A stretch of 64,000 nucleotides of DNA from an uncultured Alphaproteobacteria bacterium (GTDB lineage Bacteria; Pseudomonadota; Alphaproteobacteria; HIMB59; GCA-002718135), in the NCBI GenBank assembly GCA_902588745.1, contig CACIQI010000007.1, positions 1 through 64,000 of the forward strand, in the 5' to 3' direction. Both the position numbers and the translations under genes were made by a program. The notes under the pieces are model-generated. The model worked only from the letters and a program-made list of their open reading frames with translations, was not told the origin of the DNA and made no database searches. This document shows, piece by piece, positions 29,140 to 40,469 of the stretch. Numbering within the stretch: position 1 is the first letter of the stretch; each line of letters opens with the position of its first letter.

Positions 29140-30164
29140 AAAAATTATCAAAATTAAATCAAAGAAGATTAAATAATTTTAAGAGCAACAAGAGAGGTTA
29201 TTATTCTTTTTGGATATTTAGTTTTTTATTTATTATTTCTTTGTTTGCTAATTTTATTGCTAATGAAAAACCATTATTAGTACAATATAACTCAAATTTT
29301 TATTATCCAATATTTTCTTTCTATTCAGAAACAACATTTGGAGGAGATTTTGAAACAGAGGCAGATTATAAAGATCCATATGTTAAAAATTTAATTGAGG
29401 AAAATGGATGGATGATTATGCCTATAATTCCATATTCATATAATACCATAATTAGAGATTTATCCGCTCCAGCACCTTCACCGCCTTCAAATAAAAATTG
29501 GCTTGGTACTGATGATCAAGCTAGGGATGTTCTATCAAGATTAATTTATGGTTTCCGAATATCCATATTATTTGGGTTTACCTTAACATTTTTTTCAATG
29601 ATTATAGGAGTCTCTGCTGGAGCAATACAAGGTTATTTTGGAGGAAAGACTGATTTATTTTTCCAAAGATTTATGGAGGTTTGGTCAGCAATACCAACTC
29701 TATATGTGTTAATTATTTTAGCTAGCGTAATTCAACCAAATTTTTGGTGGCTACTAATCATTTTATTACTTTTTAGTTGGATGGGTTATGTTGGCGTAGT
29801 TCGTGCAGAATTTTTAAGAGCAAGGAATTTTGACTATATAAGAGCAGCAAGAGCATTAGGAGTGTCAAATACAAAAATTATTATAAGACATATGTTACCT
29901 AATGCAACTATAGCTACAGTTACTTTTCTTCCATTTAGTTTAAGTGCTTCTGTCACAGCATTATCTGGTCTTGATTTTTTAGGTTTTGGGTTACCACCAG
30001 GATCTGCATCCTTGGGGGAAATGGTTAACCAAGGAAGAAATAATTTACAAGCTCCTTGGCTTGGAATTACGAGTTTCTTAACTTTAGGTTTAATGTTAGG
30101 CCTTTTAGTATTTGTTGGTGAAGCTATAAGAGACTCATTGGATCCAAGAAAGACTTTTAATTAA
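29136..30164 (+). CDS. yejE: ABC transporter permease YejE
   Basis: [69 protein letters not shown]. Confidence 0.95.
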   Translation: MKKLSKLNQRRLNNFKSNKRGYYSFWIFSFLFIISLFANFIANEKPLLVQYNSNFYYPIFSFYSETTFGGDFETEADYKDPYVKNLIEENGWMIMPIIPYSYNTIIRDLSAPAPSPPSNKNWLGTDDQARDVLSRLIYGFRISILFGFTLTFFSMIIGVSAGAIQGYFGGKTDLFFQRFMEVWSAIPTLYVLIILASVIQPNFWWLLIILLLFSWMGYVGVVRAEFLRARNFDYIRAARALGVSNTKIIIRHMLPNATIATVTFLPFSLSASVTALSGLDFLGFGLPPGSASLGEMVNQGRNNLQAPWLGITSFLTLGLMLGLLVFVGEAIRDSLDPRKTFN

Positions 30165-30165
30165 A

Positions 30166-31743
30166 ATGGAGAAAATAATATCAATAAGTAACTTAAGTAT
30201 AGCGTTTAATAAATATTCTGACGTAGTTAAAAATGTAAATATTGATGTAGTAAAAGGTAAAACTACAGCAATAGTTGGGGAATCTGGGTCAGGCAAAACA
30301 TTATCAGCTCTAAGCATATTAAAATTATTACCGAATGGGGCTAGCATTAAGACAGGAAAAATAGAGTACAATAATAAAAATTTATTAAATTTAAGTCAAA
30401 AAGAAATCCAAAATATAAGAGGAAATAAAATTTCAACAATATTTCAAGAGCCAATGACAAGTTTAAACCCTCTGCATACAATAAATAAGCAAATTGAAGA
30501 AATTATTACAACGCATAATATATTAAGTAAAAAAGAGACTAAAAAAAGAACTATAAAATTACTAAATGAAGTTGGTCTTAGTGATATTTCATCAAGACCA
30601 AAAATATATCCATATGAATTATCTGGTGGACAGAGACAAAGAGCTATGATTGCAATGAGTATTGCAAATGAACCAGATTTGTTAATAGCTGATGAACCGA
30701 CTACAGCTTTAGATGTAACAATACAGTTACAAATCTTAGAGTTACTTCAAAATATTCAAAAAAAAATGGGTATGTCTATGGTTTTTATAAGCCATGATCT
30801 CTCTGTTGTGAAAAAATTATCAGATTACATATATGTAATGAAAAATGGAAAAGTAATTGAATTTGGGACAAAAGAAAAAATATTTAACAATCCTAAAAAT
30901 GAATATACTAAAGAATTAGTATCCAATCAAAGTAATATTAAAAAAAATAACAGTCAAAAAAGTGAATCTATAATAAAAATTAAGGATCTAAACGTTTGGT
31001 ATCCCATAAAAAAAGGATTGCTTAAAAGAACAATTGATCATGTAAAAGCAATTAACAATGTTAGCTTTAATTTAAAAATTGGAGAAACGGTTGGAATTGT
31101 GGGTGAATCTGGCTCAGGAAAAACTTCACTTATTTTGGCAATTCTAAAATTAATTCAATCCAGAGGAGAAATAATAATAAATAAAAAAAATTTAAATAAG
31201 TTAAGTAAAAAAGAGCTTTTAGATTTAAGAAAAGATATTCAAGTTGTATTTCAAGATCCGTTCTCATCCCTAAGTCCTAGAATGAATGTCGAAGATATTA
31301 TATCAGAAGGTTTAATGGTGCATTATCCCAATATTGGCCTAGTAGACAAAAGAAAAAAATTAAAAAATATTTTGGAAAAAGTTGGTTTAGAATATGAAAA
31401 TACAATAGAAAAATATCCTCATGAATTTTCTGGTGGTCAACGACAAAGAATTGCAATTGCTAGAGCTTTGATTTTAGAACCTAAGATACTAATTTTAGAT
31501 GAACCAACCTCTGCTTTGGATGTAACAATTCAGAATCAAATATTAAGTTTATTAAATAATTTACAAAAAGAATTAGATTTAAGTTATATTTTTATAAGTC
31601 ATGATATGCGAGTCATAAGAGCCATTGCTAATAAAATAATTGTTTTAAAAGATGGCTTAATTGTTGAAGAAAATTATAGTAGAGATATTTTTAATTCACC
31701 TAAATCAGAATATACAAAGAAACTAATATCTTCAGTTATATAA
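30166..31743 (+). CDS. yejF: Dual-domain ABC transporter ATPase YejF
   Basis: Two Walker A (GESGSGKT), two ELSGGQRQR/EFSGGQRQR signatures, two Walker B. Confidence 0.95.
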   Translation: MEKIISISNLSIAFNKYSDVVKNVNIDVVKGKTTAIVGESGSGKTLSALSILKLLPNGASIKTGKIEYNNKNLLNLSQKEIQNIRGNKISTIFQEPMTSLNPLHTINKQIEEIITTHNILSKKETKKRTIKLLNEVGLSDISSRPKIYPYELSGGQRQRAMIAMSIANEPDLLIADEPTTALDVTIQLQILELLQNIQKKMGMSMVFISHDLSVVKKLSDYIYVMKNGKVIEFGTKEKIFNNPKNEYTKELVSNQSNIKKNNSQKSESIIKIKDLNVWYPIKKGLLKRTIDHVKAINNVSFNLKIGETVGIVGESGSGKTSLILAILKLIQSRGEIIINKKNLNKLSKKELLDLRKDIQVVFQDPFSSLSPRMNVEDIISEGLMVHYPNIGLVDKRKKLKNILEKVGLEYENTIEKYPHEFSGGQRQRIAIARALILEPKILILDEPTSALDVTIQNQILSLLNNLQKELDLSYIFISHDMRVIRAIANKIIVLKDGLIVEENYSRDIFNSPKSEYTKKLISSVI

Positions 31744-33720
31744 ATGATTAAACAAGAACCTGATAAAAAATTAATTGATAAAGTAATATTGTTATTTAAT
31801 GAAAAAAAATATTTAGAAGCTCTTGATTTATCTAATAAGATTATCAGTGAATACCCTAATTCAATCTTAATTAATAATATTTTAGGAGTAATTCATACTG
31901 AGCTTAAAAATTACACTCAAGCAAGAGATTTATTTATTAAAGTTGTAAATTTAAATCCAAAATACAACGATGGTTTTTACAATCTAGCAAATATTTATAA
32001 CAAACTTGGTGAAGAAGACAATGCAATCAAAAATTATGAAAAAGTTATAGAATTAGATAAGAGTTATTATAAGGCTTACAATAACTTAGGAAATATATTT
32101 AGAAAAAGAAATTTAAATAAAAAAGCTCTTGAATATTATATATTAACACTGACCATAAATCCAAATTATATTAGAGGATTTTATAATTTAGCCGGAGTTC
32201 TTCAGCATTACATATTAGACGAGAAGAATAAACACATAAACAAGTTTTTATTGTATCTTCTTGAAAAAAAAATAATTGTTAGACCAAATGCTATAGCCAC
32301 AAATGTAATAAATGGTTTATTTTTAAATACTAATGTAAAAGATAATTTTTCATTATTAGAAAATAACATCTATCCAAAAAATTTTAATAAAATTATTGAA
32401 TTGTTAAACGAGAATAAACTTTTGTTACAATTTATGAAAGTTTGTCCTATTCCTAATTATTATTTTGAAAAAAATTTCAAAAAAATTAGAAATGAAATTT
32501 TAAATCAGATTTATAATTTAAATTTTAAAAAAATTTATTTGAAATTCTTAATTTCTTTATCAGCCCAATGTTTTTTAAATGAATACGTGTATTATGAGAC
32601 AGATGAAGAAAAATTTAAGATCAATAAAATTAATGAAAGAATTAGGAATAATGTTAATACAAAAGAAATAAATGATTTAGAAATTCTTATTTTATCTTGT
32701 TACTCTCCGTTATATAGCTTTGATTGGTGTAAGAAAATAAATCCTTCAAGTCAAATTGAAGAGACATTTATATTACAATATAGAAATTATAATGAAGAAA
32801 AAAAATATACTCAAAAAATAAAATCAATTTCAGAGATTAATGATAAAATTTCAATAAAAGTCAAAAATCAATATGAAGAGAATCCATATCCTAGATGGAC
32901 TAATCTTGGTTTAAGTATTGAACCTAGAGTTATAAAAGAAGTAATTGAAGATATAAATTTAGATGTAGATTTAAAAAAATTACACTTTTCTAAGAATACA
33001 GAAATTTTAATTGCTGGATGTGGTACTGGTCAACACGCAATAACTACAGCTTCTAAATACAAAAATGCAAAAATTTTTGCCTTAGACTTAAGTTTTAATA
33101 GCTTAGCCTATGCAAAAAGAAAAGCTAAAGAATTAAATTGTGAAAATATAAATTTTATCCAAGGAGATTTATTAGACTTAAGAAAATTAGACAAAAAATT
33201 CGATATTATAGAATCTGTTGGCGTTCTACATCATATGGCAGATCCACTAGCAGGATGGGAATGCTTAACTGATTGTTTAAAAAAAGATTCTTTAATGTTA
33301 ATTGGTTTATATAGCGAAAAAGCTAGAGAAAATATTGCAAATATAAGAGAAAATATAAAAAGTTTTAGAATCAAAACTACAAAAAAAAATATTATTAATT
33401 TTAGAAAAGATATTTTCGAAAATAATATTACAAAATGGGATAATGTTAAATATAGTCCAGATTTTTATTCAATAAGTGGAGTCAGAGATTTGTTATTTCA
33501 TGTACAGGAGCATAGATTTACAATTAAAAAAATAAGAAGTCATATGAATAAATTAGGATTAATTTTTTTAGGATTTGAAGACACATATGTTTTAAATCAA
33601 TTTAAAAAAAAATATGGTCAAACAAATGATCTATATGATCTAGATAAATGGGAAGATTTTGAAAAAAATAACTCAAGAATCTTTTCAGGTATGTACCAGT
33701 TTTGGTGTAAGAAAATTTAA
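31744..33720 (+). CDS. TPR-repeat protein fused to class I SAM-dependent methyltransferase
   Basis: N-terminal TPRs (NPKYNDGFYNLANIYNKLGEEDNAIKNYEKVIELD); C-terminal ILIAGCGTGQHAITTASKY, DIIESVGVLHHMADPLAGWECL. Confidence 0.87.
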   Translation: MIKQEPDKKLIDKVILLFNEKKYLEALDLSNKIISEYPNSILINNILGVIHTELKNYTQARDLFIKVVNLNPKYNDGFYNLANIYNKLGEEDNAIKNYEKVIELDKSYYKAYNNLGNIFRKRNLNKKALEYYILTLTINPNYIRGFYNLAGVLQHYILDEKNKHINKFLLYLLEKKIIVRPNAIATNVINGLFLNTNVKDNFSLLENNIYPKNFNKIIELLNENKLLLQFMKVCPIPNYYFEKNFKKIRNEILNQIYNLNFKKIYLKFLISLSAQCFLNEYVYYETDEEKFKINKINERIRNNVNTKEINDLEILILSCYSPLYSFDWCKKINPSSQIEETFILQYRNYNEEKKYTQKIKSISEINDKISIKVKNQYEENPYPRWTNLGLSIEPRVIKEVIEDINLDVDLKKLHFSKNTEILIAGCGTGQHAITTASKYKNAKIFALDLSFNSLAYAKRKAKELNCENINFIQGDLLDLRKLDKKFDIIESVGVLHHMADPLAGWECLTDCLKKDSLMLIGLYSEKARENIANIRENIKSFRIKTTKKNIINFRKDIFENNITKWDNVKYSPDFYSISGVRDLLFHVQEHRFTIKKIRSHMNKLGLIFLGFEDTYVLNQFKKKYGQTNDLYDLDKWEDFEKNNSRIFSGMYQFWCKKI

Positions 33721-33731
33721 ATAATTAGTTA

Positions 33732-33821
33732 TGGCGGAGAGAGAGGGATTCGAACCCTCGGTAGTATTGCTACTACACACGCTTTCCAAGCGTGCTGATT
33801 AAACCACTCTCACATCTCTCC
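33732..33821 (-). tRNA. tRNA-Ser (anticodon GGA), CCA encoded
   Basis: Reverse complement GGAGAGATGTGAGAGTGGTTTAATCAGCACGCTTGGAAAGCGTGTGTAGTAGCAATACTACCGAGGGTTCGAATCCCTCTCTCTCCGCCA: acceptor GGAGAGA/TCTCTCC, anticodon loop TTGGAAA, long variable arm, GGTTCGAATCC T-arm. Confidence 0.97.
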
Positions 33822-33826
33822 TAAAT

Positions 33827-35629
33827 TTAGTTATCATTCATTTTCAAAGCATTTAAAAAAGTGTTTTGTGGAATATCAACCTTTCCAAACTGCCTCATTC
33901 TTTTTTTACCTTTTTTTTGTTTATCTAAAAGTTTATTCTTTCTTGTAACATCTCCACCATAAAGTTTTTGTGTTACGTCTTTTCTAAATGATGCTACAGT
34001 TTCACGGGCAATTACTTTGCCTCCAATTGCTGCTTGAATTGCAACTTTAAATTGTTGTCTTGGAATTAAATCTTTTAATCTTTCACAAAGTGCTCTACCT
34101 CTTTGCTCAGATCTATCTTTGTGAACAATTAAAGATAGAGCATCTACAGGATCGCCATTGATAAGTATCCCCACCTTAACTAAATTATTTATCTCATATC
34201 CAGTAATTTCATAATCAAAGCTTGCATAACCTTTTGTAATTGATTTTAATCTATCATAAAAATCAAAAACAACTTCATTAAGTGGAAGTTTATACTCAAC
34301 TAAAGGTCTATTTCCTGCATAACTCATATTTAGTTGAATACCTCTTTTTGAAGTACATAATTCTAATACTGACCCCAAAAATTCTTCGGGTACAATAATT
34401 GTTGCCTTTATCCAAGGCTCTGAAATATTTTCCACTTTTACTGGATCTGGCATATCAGTTGGATTATGAAGATTTATAGTTGATCCATCTTTCATTAAGA
34501 TTTTATAAACAACTGATGGGGCAGTAGTTACAAGCTCTAAATTAAATTCTCTTTCAAACCGATCTCTTATAATTTCTAAATGCAACAAACCTAAAAAACC
34601 ACAGCGAAAACCATAACCTAGTGCAGGACTTACTTCTGGCTCATAAGAAAAACTAGAATCATTTAATGCAAGCTTAGCCATACTATCCCGCATGTGTTCA
34701 TAATCATCTGAGTCGACAGGAAACATTCCACAAAAAACTACTGGTTGTGATGGTTTAAAACCTGGAAGAACTTCTTCTGTTGGAAATTTATCATCTGTTA
34801 TTGTGTCACCAACTTTACAATCAGAAACACTTTTAATACCAGAATTAATGAAACCAATTTCTCCAGGCCCAAGTTTGTCAACTTCAGTTGCCTTAGGAGA
34901 AAATACACCTACTCTATCAATTGTATATGTGGCACCTGTTGCCATAAATCTTATTTTTTGACCTTTTTTTAGCTCTCCATTTATAACTCTTACAAGTACT
35001 ACAACACCGAGATAACTATCATACCAACTATCAACTAACATACATTTCAATTCTTTACTTATTTCACCTGATGGCGATGGAAGCAGTGTTATGATTTTAT
35101 TTAATAAATCTTCTATCCCAACACCTGTTTTAGCTGAAACAAGAGAAGCATTGTTAGTTTCAATACCTAGCACATCTTCAATTTGTGATTTTATTTTATC
35201 TGGCTCAGAAGAAGGAAGGTCAATTTTATTTAGGACAGGCAAAATTTCATGATCATTATTAATTGCCTGATACGCATTAGCTAATGTTTGAGCTTCAACA
35301 CCTTGTGTAGAATCAACTATTAATAAAGATCCCTCACATGCTGCTAAAGATCTTGATACCTCATACGAGAAATCAACATGCCCTGGAGTGTCCATAATAT
35401 TAAGTATGTAGGTCGTGCCGTCATTTGATTTGTAAGAAAGTCTAACTGTTTGAGCTTTAATCGTAATACCTCTTTCTCTTTCTAATTCCATAGAATCTAA
35501 AACCTGCTCTTTCATCTCTCTATCAGTTAAACCTCCACAAAACTGTATGAGCCTATCGGCTAATGTTGATTTTCCATGATCAATATGAGCAACAATTGAG
35601 AAATTACGAATAGAACTAAGTTCTGTCAT
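33827..35629 (-). CDS. lepA: Elongation factor 4
   Basis: [63 protein letters not shown]. Confidence 0.98.
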   Translation of the reverse strand: MTELSSIRNFSIVAHIDHGKSTLADRLIQFCGGLTDREMKEQVLDSMELERERGITIKAQTVRLSYKSNDGTTYILNIMDTPGHVDFSYEVSRSLAACEGSLLIVDSTQGVEAQTLANAYQAINNDHEILPVLNKIDLPSSEPDKIKSQIEDVLGIETNNASLVSAKTGVGIEDLLNKIITLLPSPSGEISKELKCMLVDSWYDSYLGVVVLVRVINGELKKGQKIRFMATGATYTIDRVGVFSPKATEVDKLGPGEIGFINSGIKSVSDCKVGDTITDDKFPTEEVLPGFKPSQPVVFCGMFPVDSDDYEHMRDSMAKLALNDSSFSYEPEVSPALGYGFRCGFLGLLHLEIIRDRFEREFNLELVTTAPSVVYKILMKDGSTINLHNPTDMPDPVKVENISEPWIKATIIVPEEFLGSVLELCTSKRGIQLNMSYAGNRPLVEYKLPLNEVVFDFYDRLKSITKGYASFDYEITGYEINNLVKVGILINGDPVDALSLIVHKDRSEQRGRALCERLKDLIPRQQFKVAIQAAIGGKVIARETVASFRKDVTQKLYGGDVTRKNKLLDKQKKGKKRMRQFGKVDIPQNTFLNALKMNDN

Positions 35630-38019
35630 TAGTTTCTTATAGAACCATCAAGCGATTGAGATATTTCATCAATTATTTTTTGTGATAATTCTTCAATTTC
35701 TTGATCGTTGAAGGTTTTATCTTGAGGTTGTAGTAAAACCCTAAAAGCAATACTTTTTTTATTTTCTGGAAGTTTATCACCCTCATAAACATCAAATATT
35801 GTTACATTTTGAATTATATTTTTATCTATTTTTTTTACTTTTTTAATTATCTCAGTAGCCTTAACATCTTTTGGAAACAGAAAGGCAAAATCTCTTTCAA
35901 CCATTTGATAAGGATTATTGGCAAAACCACCTTTAGAGGAAGATTTATTTTCTTGAAATTGTGAAATATTCTCCAAATATATTTCAAAACCAAATACCTT
36001 GAAATTAACGTCAATTGTTTTTAATAGAATTGGATGCAACTCTCCAAAATTAGCTATTTTATTTTTACCAAGTCTTAAAGAAGATGATTTACCAGGATGA
36101 TAGATTTGACCTTCAAGTTTTTCATATAACAAATTATCTATTGGCACATTTAAGTTTGCTAAAATAGAAAATAAATCAGCCTTTATACTAAAGACATCAA
36201 TGTTTTTTTTATTTGATAACCAGTTTTGTTCATCAGACGAGCCATAAGCTATAGCAGTAGCAACATTTTCTTGTTGGTCTGGTAATGATTTAGAAAAATT
36301 TGGACCTACTTCAAATATTTTAGCTCTCAAATACATTCTAGCTTTATTTTGATTAATTGCCTCTAACAAATTTGGAAGCGTTGATGGTCTCATTGTACTT
36401 AAATCGGCACTTATTGGATTTTTTAAACTAATTATTTCATCTGAAATAATTTTTGCTTTTTTTTCATCCATAAATGACCATGTTACAACTTCAGAATATC
36501 CATTAAGGGCTATAGTTTTTTTGCTTTTATAAAAGGTTTTTGTTATATTATTTAAAATCTGCTTTTTTTCTTCTTGATTAGTTACTTTTTTTAGAGGAAT
36601 TTTATTATAACCATAAATTCTAACTATTTCTTCGACGATATCTGCCTCACCAATAATATCTGGTCTAAAAGTAGGGCTTTGAATTTCAAATTTTGAATTT
36701 TTTTCATTAACAGAAAAACCAAGTGAAGCTAAAATTTTTTTCTGTTCCTTATTATTGATTTCGATTCCTCCAAAAGTCTTTATTTTATTTGTGTCAAACA
36801 TAAATGGTTTATTTTTTTCTATATTAATTTCTGAAGAAACGAACTCACTTACTTCTCCTCCACATAATTTCAAAATCATTTGAGTTGCTGCATCGACACC
36901 CCAATAGATAGAATCAGTATCAATCCCTCTTTCAAAACGGTAACGTGCATCACTTTGAAGATTTAGTTTTCTTCCAGTTTTAGTGACAGAAATCGGATCA
37001 AATAACGCAACTTCTAGAAAGACATTTTTAGTCTCCAAACTACAACCACTATCGAGACCACCCATAACTCCACCAATTCCATGAAGCTTTTTTTCATCGT
37101 CAGAAATTACAATCATGTCACTGTCACATTTATAATTAATCTCATTAAGTGCTAAACACTCTTCATTTTTATTGGCTAATCGCATTGTTAAATTGCCTGA
37201 CACTTTATCAGCATCATAAACATGTAGCGGTCTTCCTAAGTCAAAAGTAATGTAATTTGTAATGTCAACAAGCGCTGAAATGGGTCTTAATCCGATTGCA
37301 GTTAATCTATCTTGAAGCCATTTAGGACTTTCTACATTTTTGACATTTTTGAAATATCGACCTGCTACTCCGGGACATAGATTATTATTTTGAAAATCTT
37401 TTTTCCACGTAATTGGGCTTTTAAATGTTTCTTTAGATTTTTTATAATTTAAATTTTTTAATTTACCAATTCCTGCTGCTGCTAAATCCCTTGCAATACC
37501 TCTAACTGATAAACAGTCAGATCTATTTGGTGTTAAATTAATTTCTATAATAGGTTCATCTATTGCAAAGATTTTACTAAATAAATCACCAATTTTATAA
37601 TTATCTTTTATTTCAATAATTCCATCGTGTTCATTAGAAATACCCATCTCTCTTTCTGAGACAAGCATTCCGCAAGACTCAACTCCTCTAATTTTAGTTT
37701 TTTTTAAATGTAAGTCAGTTCCAGGAATGTAACTATTTTCTGGTGCAAAAATTCCAAGCATGCCTTCTCTTGCATTTGGAGCACCACACACAACTTGATA
37801 ATTTCCATTTATTGTTTCAACCTGACATACTTTAAGCTTATCTGCATCTGGATGTTTTTCTGCTTTTAAAACTTTAGCGACTGTAAAATTCTTAAATATT
37901 TCTGATTTATCTTCTACACTTTCAATCTCTAAACCAATATTGGTTAAAGTATCTGTTATGGTATTTAAATTTTCAGAAGTATCTAAATGATCTTTTAGCC
38001 AGTCTAGTGTAAATTTCAT
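35629..38019 (-). CDS. pheT: Phenylalanyl-tRNA synthetase beta subunit
   Basis: [13 protein letters not shown], tRNA-binding domain [32 protein letters not shown]. Confidence 0.97.
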   Translation of the reverse strand: MKFTLDWLKDHLDTSENLNTITDTLTNIGLEIESVEDKSEIFKNFTVAKVLKAEKHPDADKLKVCQVETINGNYQVVCGAPNAREGMLGIFAPENSYIPGTDLHLKKTKIRGVESCGMLVSEREMGISNEHDGIIEIKDNYKIGDLFSKIFAIDEPIIEINLTPNRSDCLSVRGIARDLAAAGIGKLKNLNYKKSKETFKSPITWKKDFQNNNLCPGVAGRYFKNVKNVESPKWLQDRLTAIGLRPISALVDITNYITFDLGRPLHVYDADKVSGNLTMRLANKNEECLALNEINYKCDSDMIVISDDEKKLHGIGGVMGGLDSGCSLETKNVFLEVALFDPISVTKTGRKLNLQSDARYRFERGIDTDSIYWGVDAATQMILKLCGGEVSEFVSSEINIEKNKPFMFDTNKIKTFGGIEINNKEQKKILASLGFSVNEKNSKFEIQSPTFRPDIIGEADIVEEIVRIYGYNKIPLKKVTNQEEKKQILNNITKTFYKSKKTIALNGYSEVVTWSFMDEKKAKIISDEIISLKNPISADLSTMRPSTLPNLLEAINQNKARMYLRAKIFEVGPNFSKSLPDQQENVATAIAYGSSDEQNWLSNKKNIDVFSIKADLFSILANLNVPIDNLLYEKLEGQIYHPGKSSSLRLGKNKIANFGELHPILLKTIDVNFKVFGFEIYLENISQFQENKSSSKGGFANNPYQMVERDFAFLFPKDVKATEIIKKVKKIDKNIIQNVTIFDVYEGDKLPENKKSIAFRVLLQPQDKTFNDQEIEELSQKIIDEISQSLDGSIRN

Positions 38020-39081
38020 TTATAGTCCTGATCGTGTTTGGTTATCCAAAATACTAAAACCATAATGATCCAGCCATCTATAATTTGGATCAAAAAAACT
38101 TCTTAAATCTGTAATACCATATTTAAGCATCGATAAACGTTCGATTCCCATTCCAAAAGCAAAACCCTGATACTGTTTTGAATCAATATTACAATTATCT
38201 AAAACTATAGGATTGACCATTCCACAACCCAATATTTCTAACCATTTATCTCCTTCACCAATTTTTATTTTATTATTAACTTTAGTATAAGCTACATCCA
38301 TTTCTGCACTGGGCTCAGTAAAAGGAAAGTAACTAGGGCGAAAACGGTATTGTAAGTTTTTTACTTCAAAAAATTCTTCTAAGAATGAAACGAGTGTTGA
38401 TTTTAAATCAACCATAGTAGAACTTGTATCAACGACTAAACCTTCTACCTGATGAAACATAGGAGCATGTGTAGCATCTGAGTCACTTCTATAAGTTCTG
38501 CCAGGCACAATAATTTTAATAGGTGGTTTTGTGTTGAGCATAGTTCTCACTTGAACAGGGCTAGTATGGGTGCGAAGAACATTTTTGTCTCCGTTATCCT
38601 GAATATAAAAAGTATCCTGCATTTCTCTTGCTGGGTGATGTTCTGGTATATTTAAAGCTGTAAAATTATTAAAATCTGTTTCTATATCTGGACCTGTTTC
38701 CACTGCATAATTTAAATTTCCAAAAATTTCTATAATATTAAATATTGTTTGACTAATTGGGTGTATTTTTCCTTTTTCAGAAATATTAGGTGGTAAAGTA
38801 ACATCAATAGATTCTAAATTAATCCTGTTTGAGATTTCAATATTTTCAATCTCTGTTCTTTGGTTTTTAATACCTTCTTCAATTTCTTTTTTAATAATAT
38901 TTAATTCCTGTCCTTTCGATTTTTTTTCTTCAATCGACAAAGAACCTAATCCTTTTAAAGCTTCAGGTATTAATCCTTTTTTACCTAAATAATATAATCG
39001 AAGTTTTTCTAAATCTTCGAAGGATTTTGAAGCTTTAATTTTTTTTAGAACATCAATTTTATTTTCAGCAAATGCCATCAA
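38020..39081 (-). CDS. pheS: Phenylalanyl-tRNA synthetase alpha subunit
   Basis: HPAREMQDTFYI, LRTHTSPVQVRTM, RPSYFPFTEPSAEMDV, FGMGIERLSMLKYGI. Confidence 0.97.
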   Translation of the reverse strand: MMAFAENKIDVLKKIKASKSFEDLEKLRLYYLGKKGLIPEALKGLGSLSIEEKKSKGQELNIIKKEIEEGIKNQRTEIENIEISNRINLESIDVTLPPNISEKGKIHPISQTIFNIIEIFGNLNYAVETGPDIETDFNNFTALNIPEHHPAREMQDTFYIQDNGDKNVLRTHTSPVQVRTMLNTKPPIKIIVPGRTYRSDSDATHAPMFHQVEGLVVDTSSTMVDLKSTLVSFLEEFFEVKNLQYRFRPSYFPFTEPSAEMDVAYTKVNNKIKIGEGDKWLEILGCGMVNPIVLDNCNIDSKQYQGFAFGMGIERLSMLKYGITDLRSFFDPNYRWLDHYGFSILDNQTRSGL

Positions 39082-39107
39082 TATCTATTATATTTTATTA
39101 ATTGAAA

Positions 39108-39461
39108 TTATCTAGCAGATTGAGCTTTATCAACTAAAGCTTTAAAAGCTTCTGGCTGGTTAACTGCAAGATCCGCTAAAATCTTTCTATCTATTTCAAT
39201 AGATGATTTTTTAAGACCAGATATAAATTGCGAATATGTTAAACCATGCAGTCGAACACCAGCATTGATTCTTTGAATCCATAAACCCCTAAAATCACTT
39301 TTTCTTTTTTTACGATCTCTATAAGCATATTGCATGCCTCTTTCGACAGCTTGCACAGCAACTCGAAAAACATTTTTTCTTCTACCGTAATAACCTTTTG
39401 CTCTTTTAATTACTTTTTTGTGTCTAGCTCTTGCTGTAACACCTCGTGATACTCTTGCCAT
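39108..39461 (-). CDS. rplT: 50S ribosomal protein L20
   Basis: [35 protein letters not shown]; start trimmed from the track ORF (39500). Confidence 0.97.
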   Translation of the reverse strand: MARVSRGVTARARHKKVIKRAKGYYGRRKNVFRVAVQAVERGMQYAYRDRKKRKSDFRGLWIQRINAGVRLHGLTYSQFISGLKKSSIEIDRKILADLAVNQPEAFKALVDKAQSAR

Positions 39462-39471
39462 TGATTTCCCC

Positions 39472-39672
39472 TTACTTGTTGTATGGTAACATATGATCAA
39501 TCAAAGCAGAGTCACCTGGTGACATAATTGCAGATCTTTTAGTGTTACGAATAAATTTATTGGAACGTTTACTCATTCCATGTCTCTTTCCAGCAGGTTT
39601 AAATTTAATTTTACCAGTACCTGTTCTTGAAAATCTTTTTTTTAAACTGCTCTTAGTTTTAAGCTTGGGCAT
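39472..39672 (-). CDS. rpmI: 50S ribosomal protein L35
   Basis: [37 protein letters not shown]. Confidence 0.96.
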   Translation of the reverse strand: MPKLKTKSSLKKRFSRTGTGKIKFKPAGKRHGMSKRSNKFIRNTKRSAIMSPGDSALIDHMLPYNK

Positions 39673-39774
39673 TACTATCTCCTATATTATAAGTTTACCC
39701 GTTAGGCTGCCCTGCAGGCCATAACAAGTTTTGAAGGCTTATACTGATAATTGAGTATTTTGCAATATGTAGAA

Positions 39775-40314
39775 TTATTTAGCAACTTGAGGAACAAGTA
39801 TCATCATTATTTGTCTTCCCTCAAACTTAGGAGCTACTTCAACTTTTGCATATTCCTCAACTTCTGAAGTTAGTTTTTTTAGAAGATCAAAGCCTAAATT
39901 TTGATGCTCCATTTCACGTCCTCTGAAACGCATAGAGACTTTAACTTTATTACCACCGCCTATAAACTTTGAAAGTGCTTTAATTTTAACATTGTAATCG
40001 TGGGTATCAATGCCAGGTCTCATTTTAATCTCTTTAACTTCAATTGTTTTTTGTTTCTTTTTTGCTTCTTTTTTACTTTTTTGCTCTCTATATTTTAATT
40101 TTCCATAATCTATAATTTTACAAACTGGTGGATTAGCTTCAGGAGACACTTCTACTAAATCAAAACCTTCATCTTCTGCTTGAATTAAAGCTTCACGAAT
40201 GCTTAAGATCCCCATTTGTTTGCCACTACTAGATATTAATCTGACTTCACTTGCAGTAATCTGCTCATTGATTCTTGGACCAGTATCTTTCTTTGTTTTG
40301 AAATTTACAGCCAA
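39775..40314 (-). CDS. infC: Translation initiation factor IF-3 (non-ATG start)
   Basis: GPRINEQITASEVRLISSSGKQMGILSIREAL, DYGKLKYREQKSKKEAKKKQ, RPGIDTHDYNVKIKAL; start is TTG (40314) or ATT (40317). Confidence 0.96.
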   Translation of the reverse strand: MAVNFKTKKDTGPRINEQITASEVRLISSSGKQMGILSIREALIQAEDEGFDLVEVSPEANPPVCKIIDYGKLKYREQKSKKEAKKKQKTIEVKEIKMRPGIDTHDYNVKIKALSKFIGGGNKVKVSMRFRGREMEHQNLGFDLLKKLTSEVEEYAKVEVAPKFEGRQIMMILVPQVAK

Positions 40315-40469
40315 AATTATATAGAGATTGAGTTAAAGCTATTATTTAATAGCATATTAGGAAATTAAGTCTTTTGTCATATTTTGTTAGGATATAATCT
40401 CAAATGAATTTAAATTCAAGGGCTGATTTAAAAAATATAAACTGTTTTTTAAGTTATTAAATACACTTT

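Noticed and set aside
35629-40314. infC-rpmI-rplT-pheST-lepA run as a novel operon
   Set aside because: infC-rpmI-rplT-pheS-pheT is a classical bacterial gene order; only the attached tRNA and leader details are of interest.
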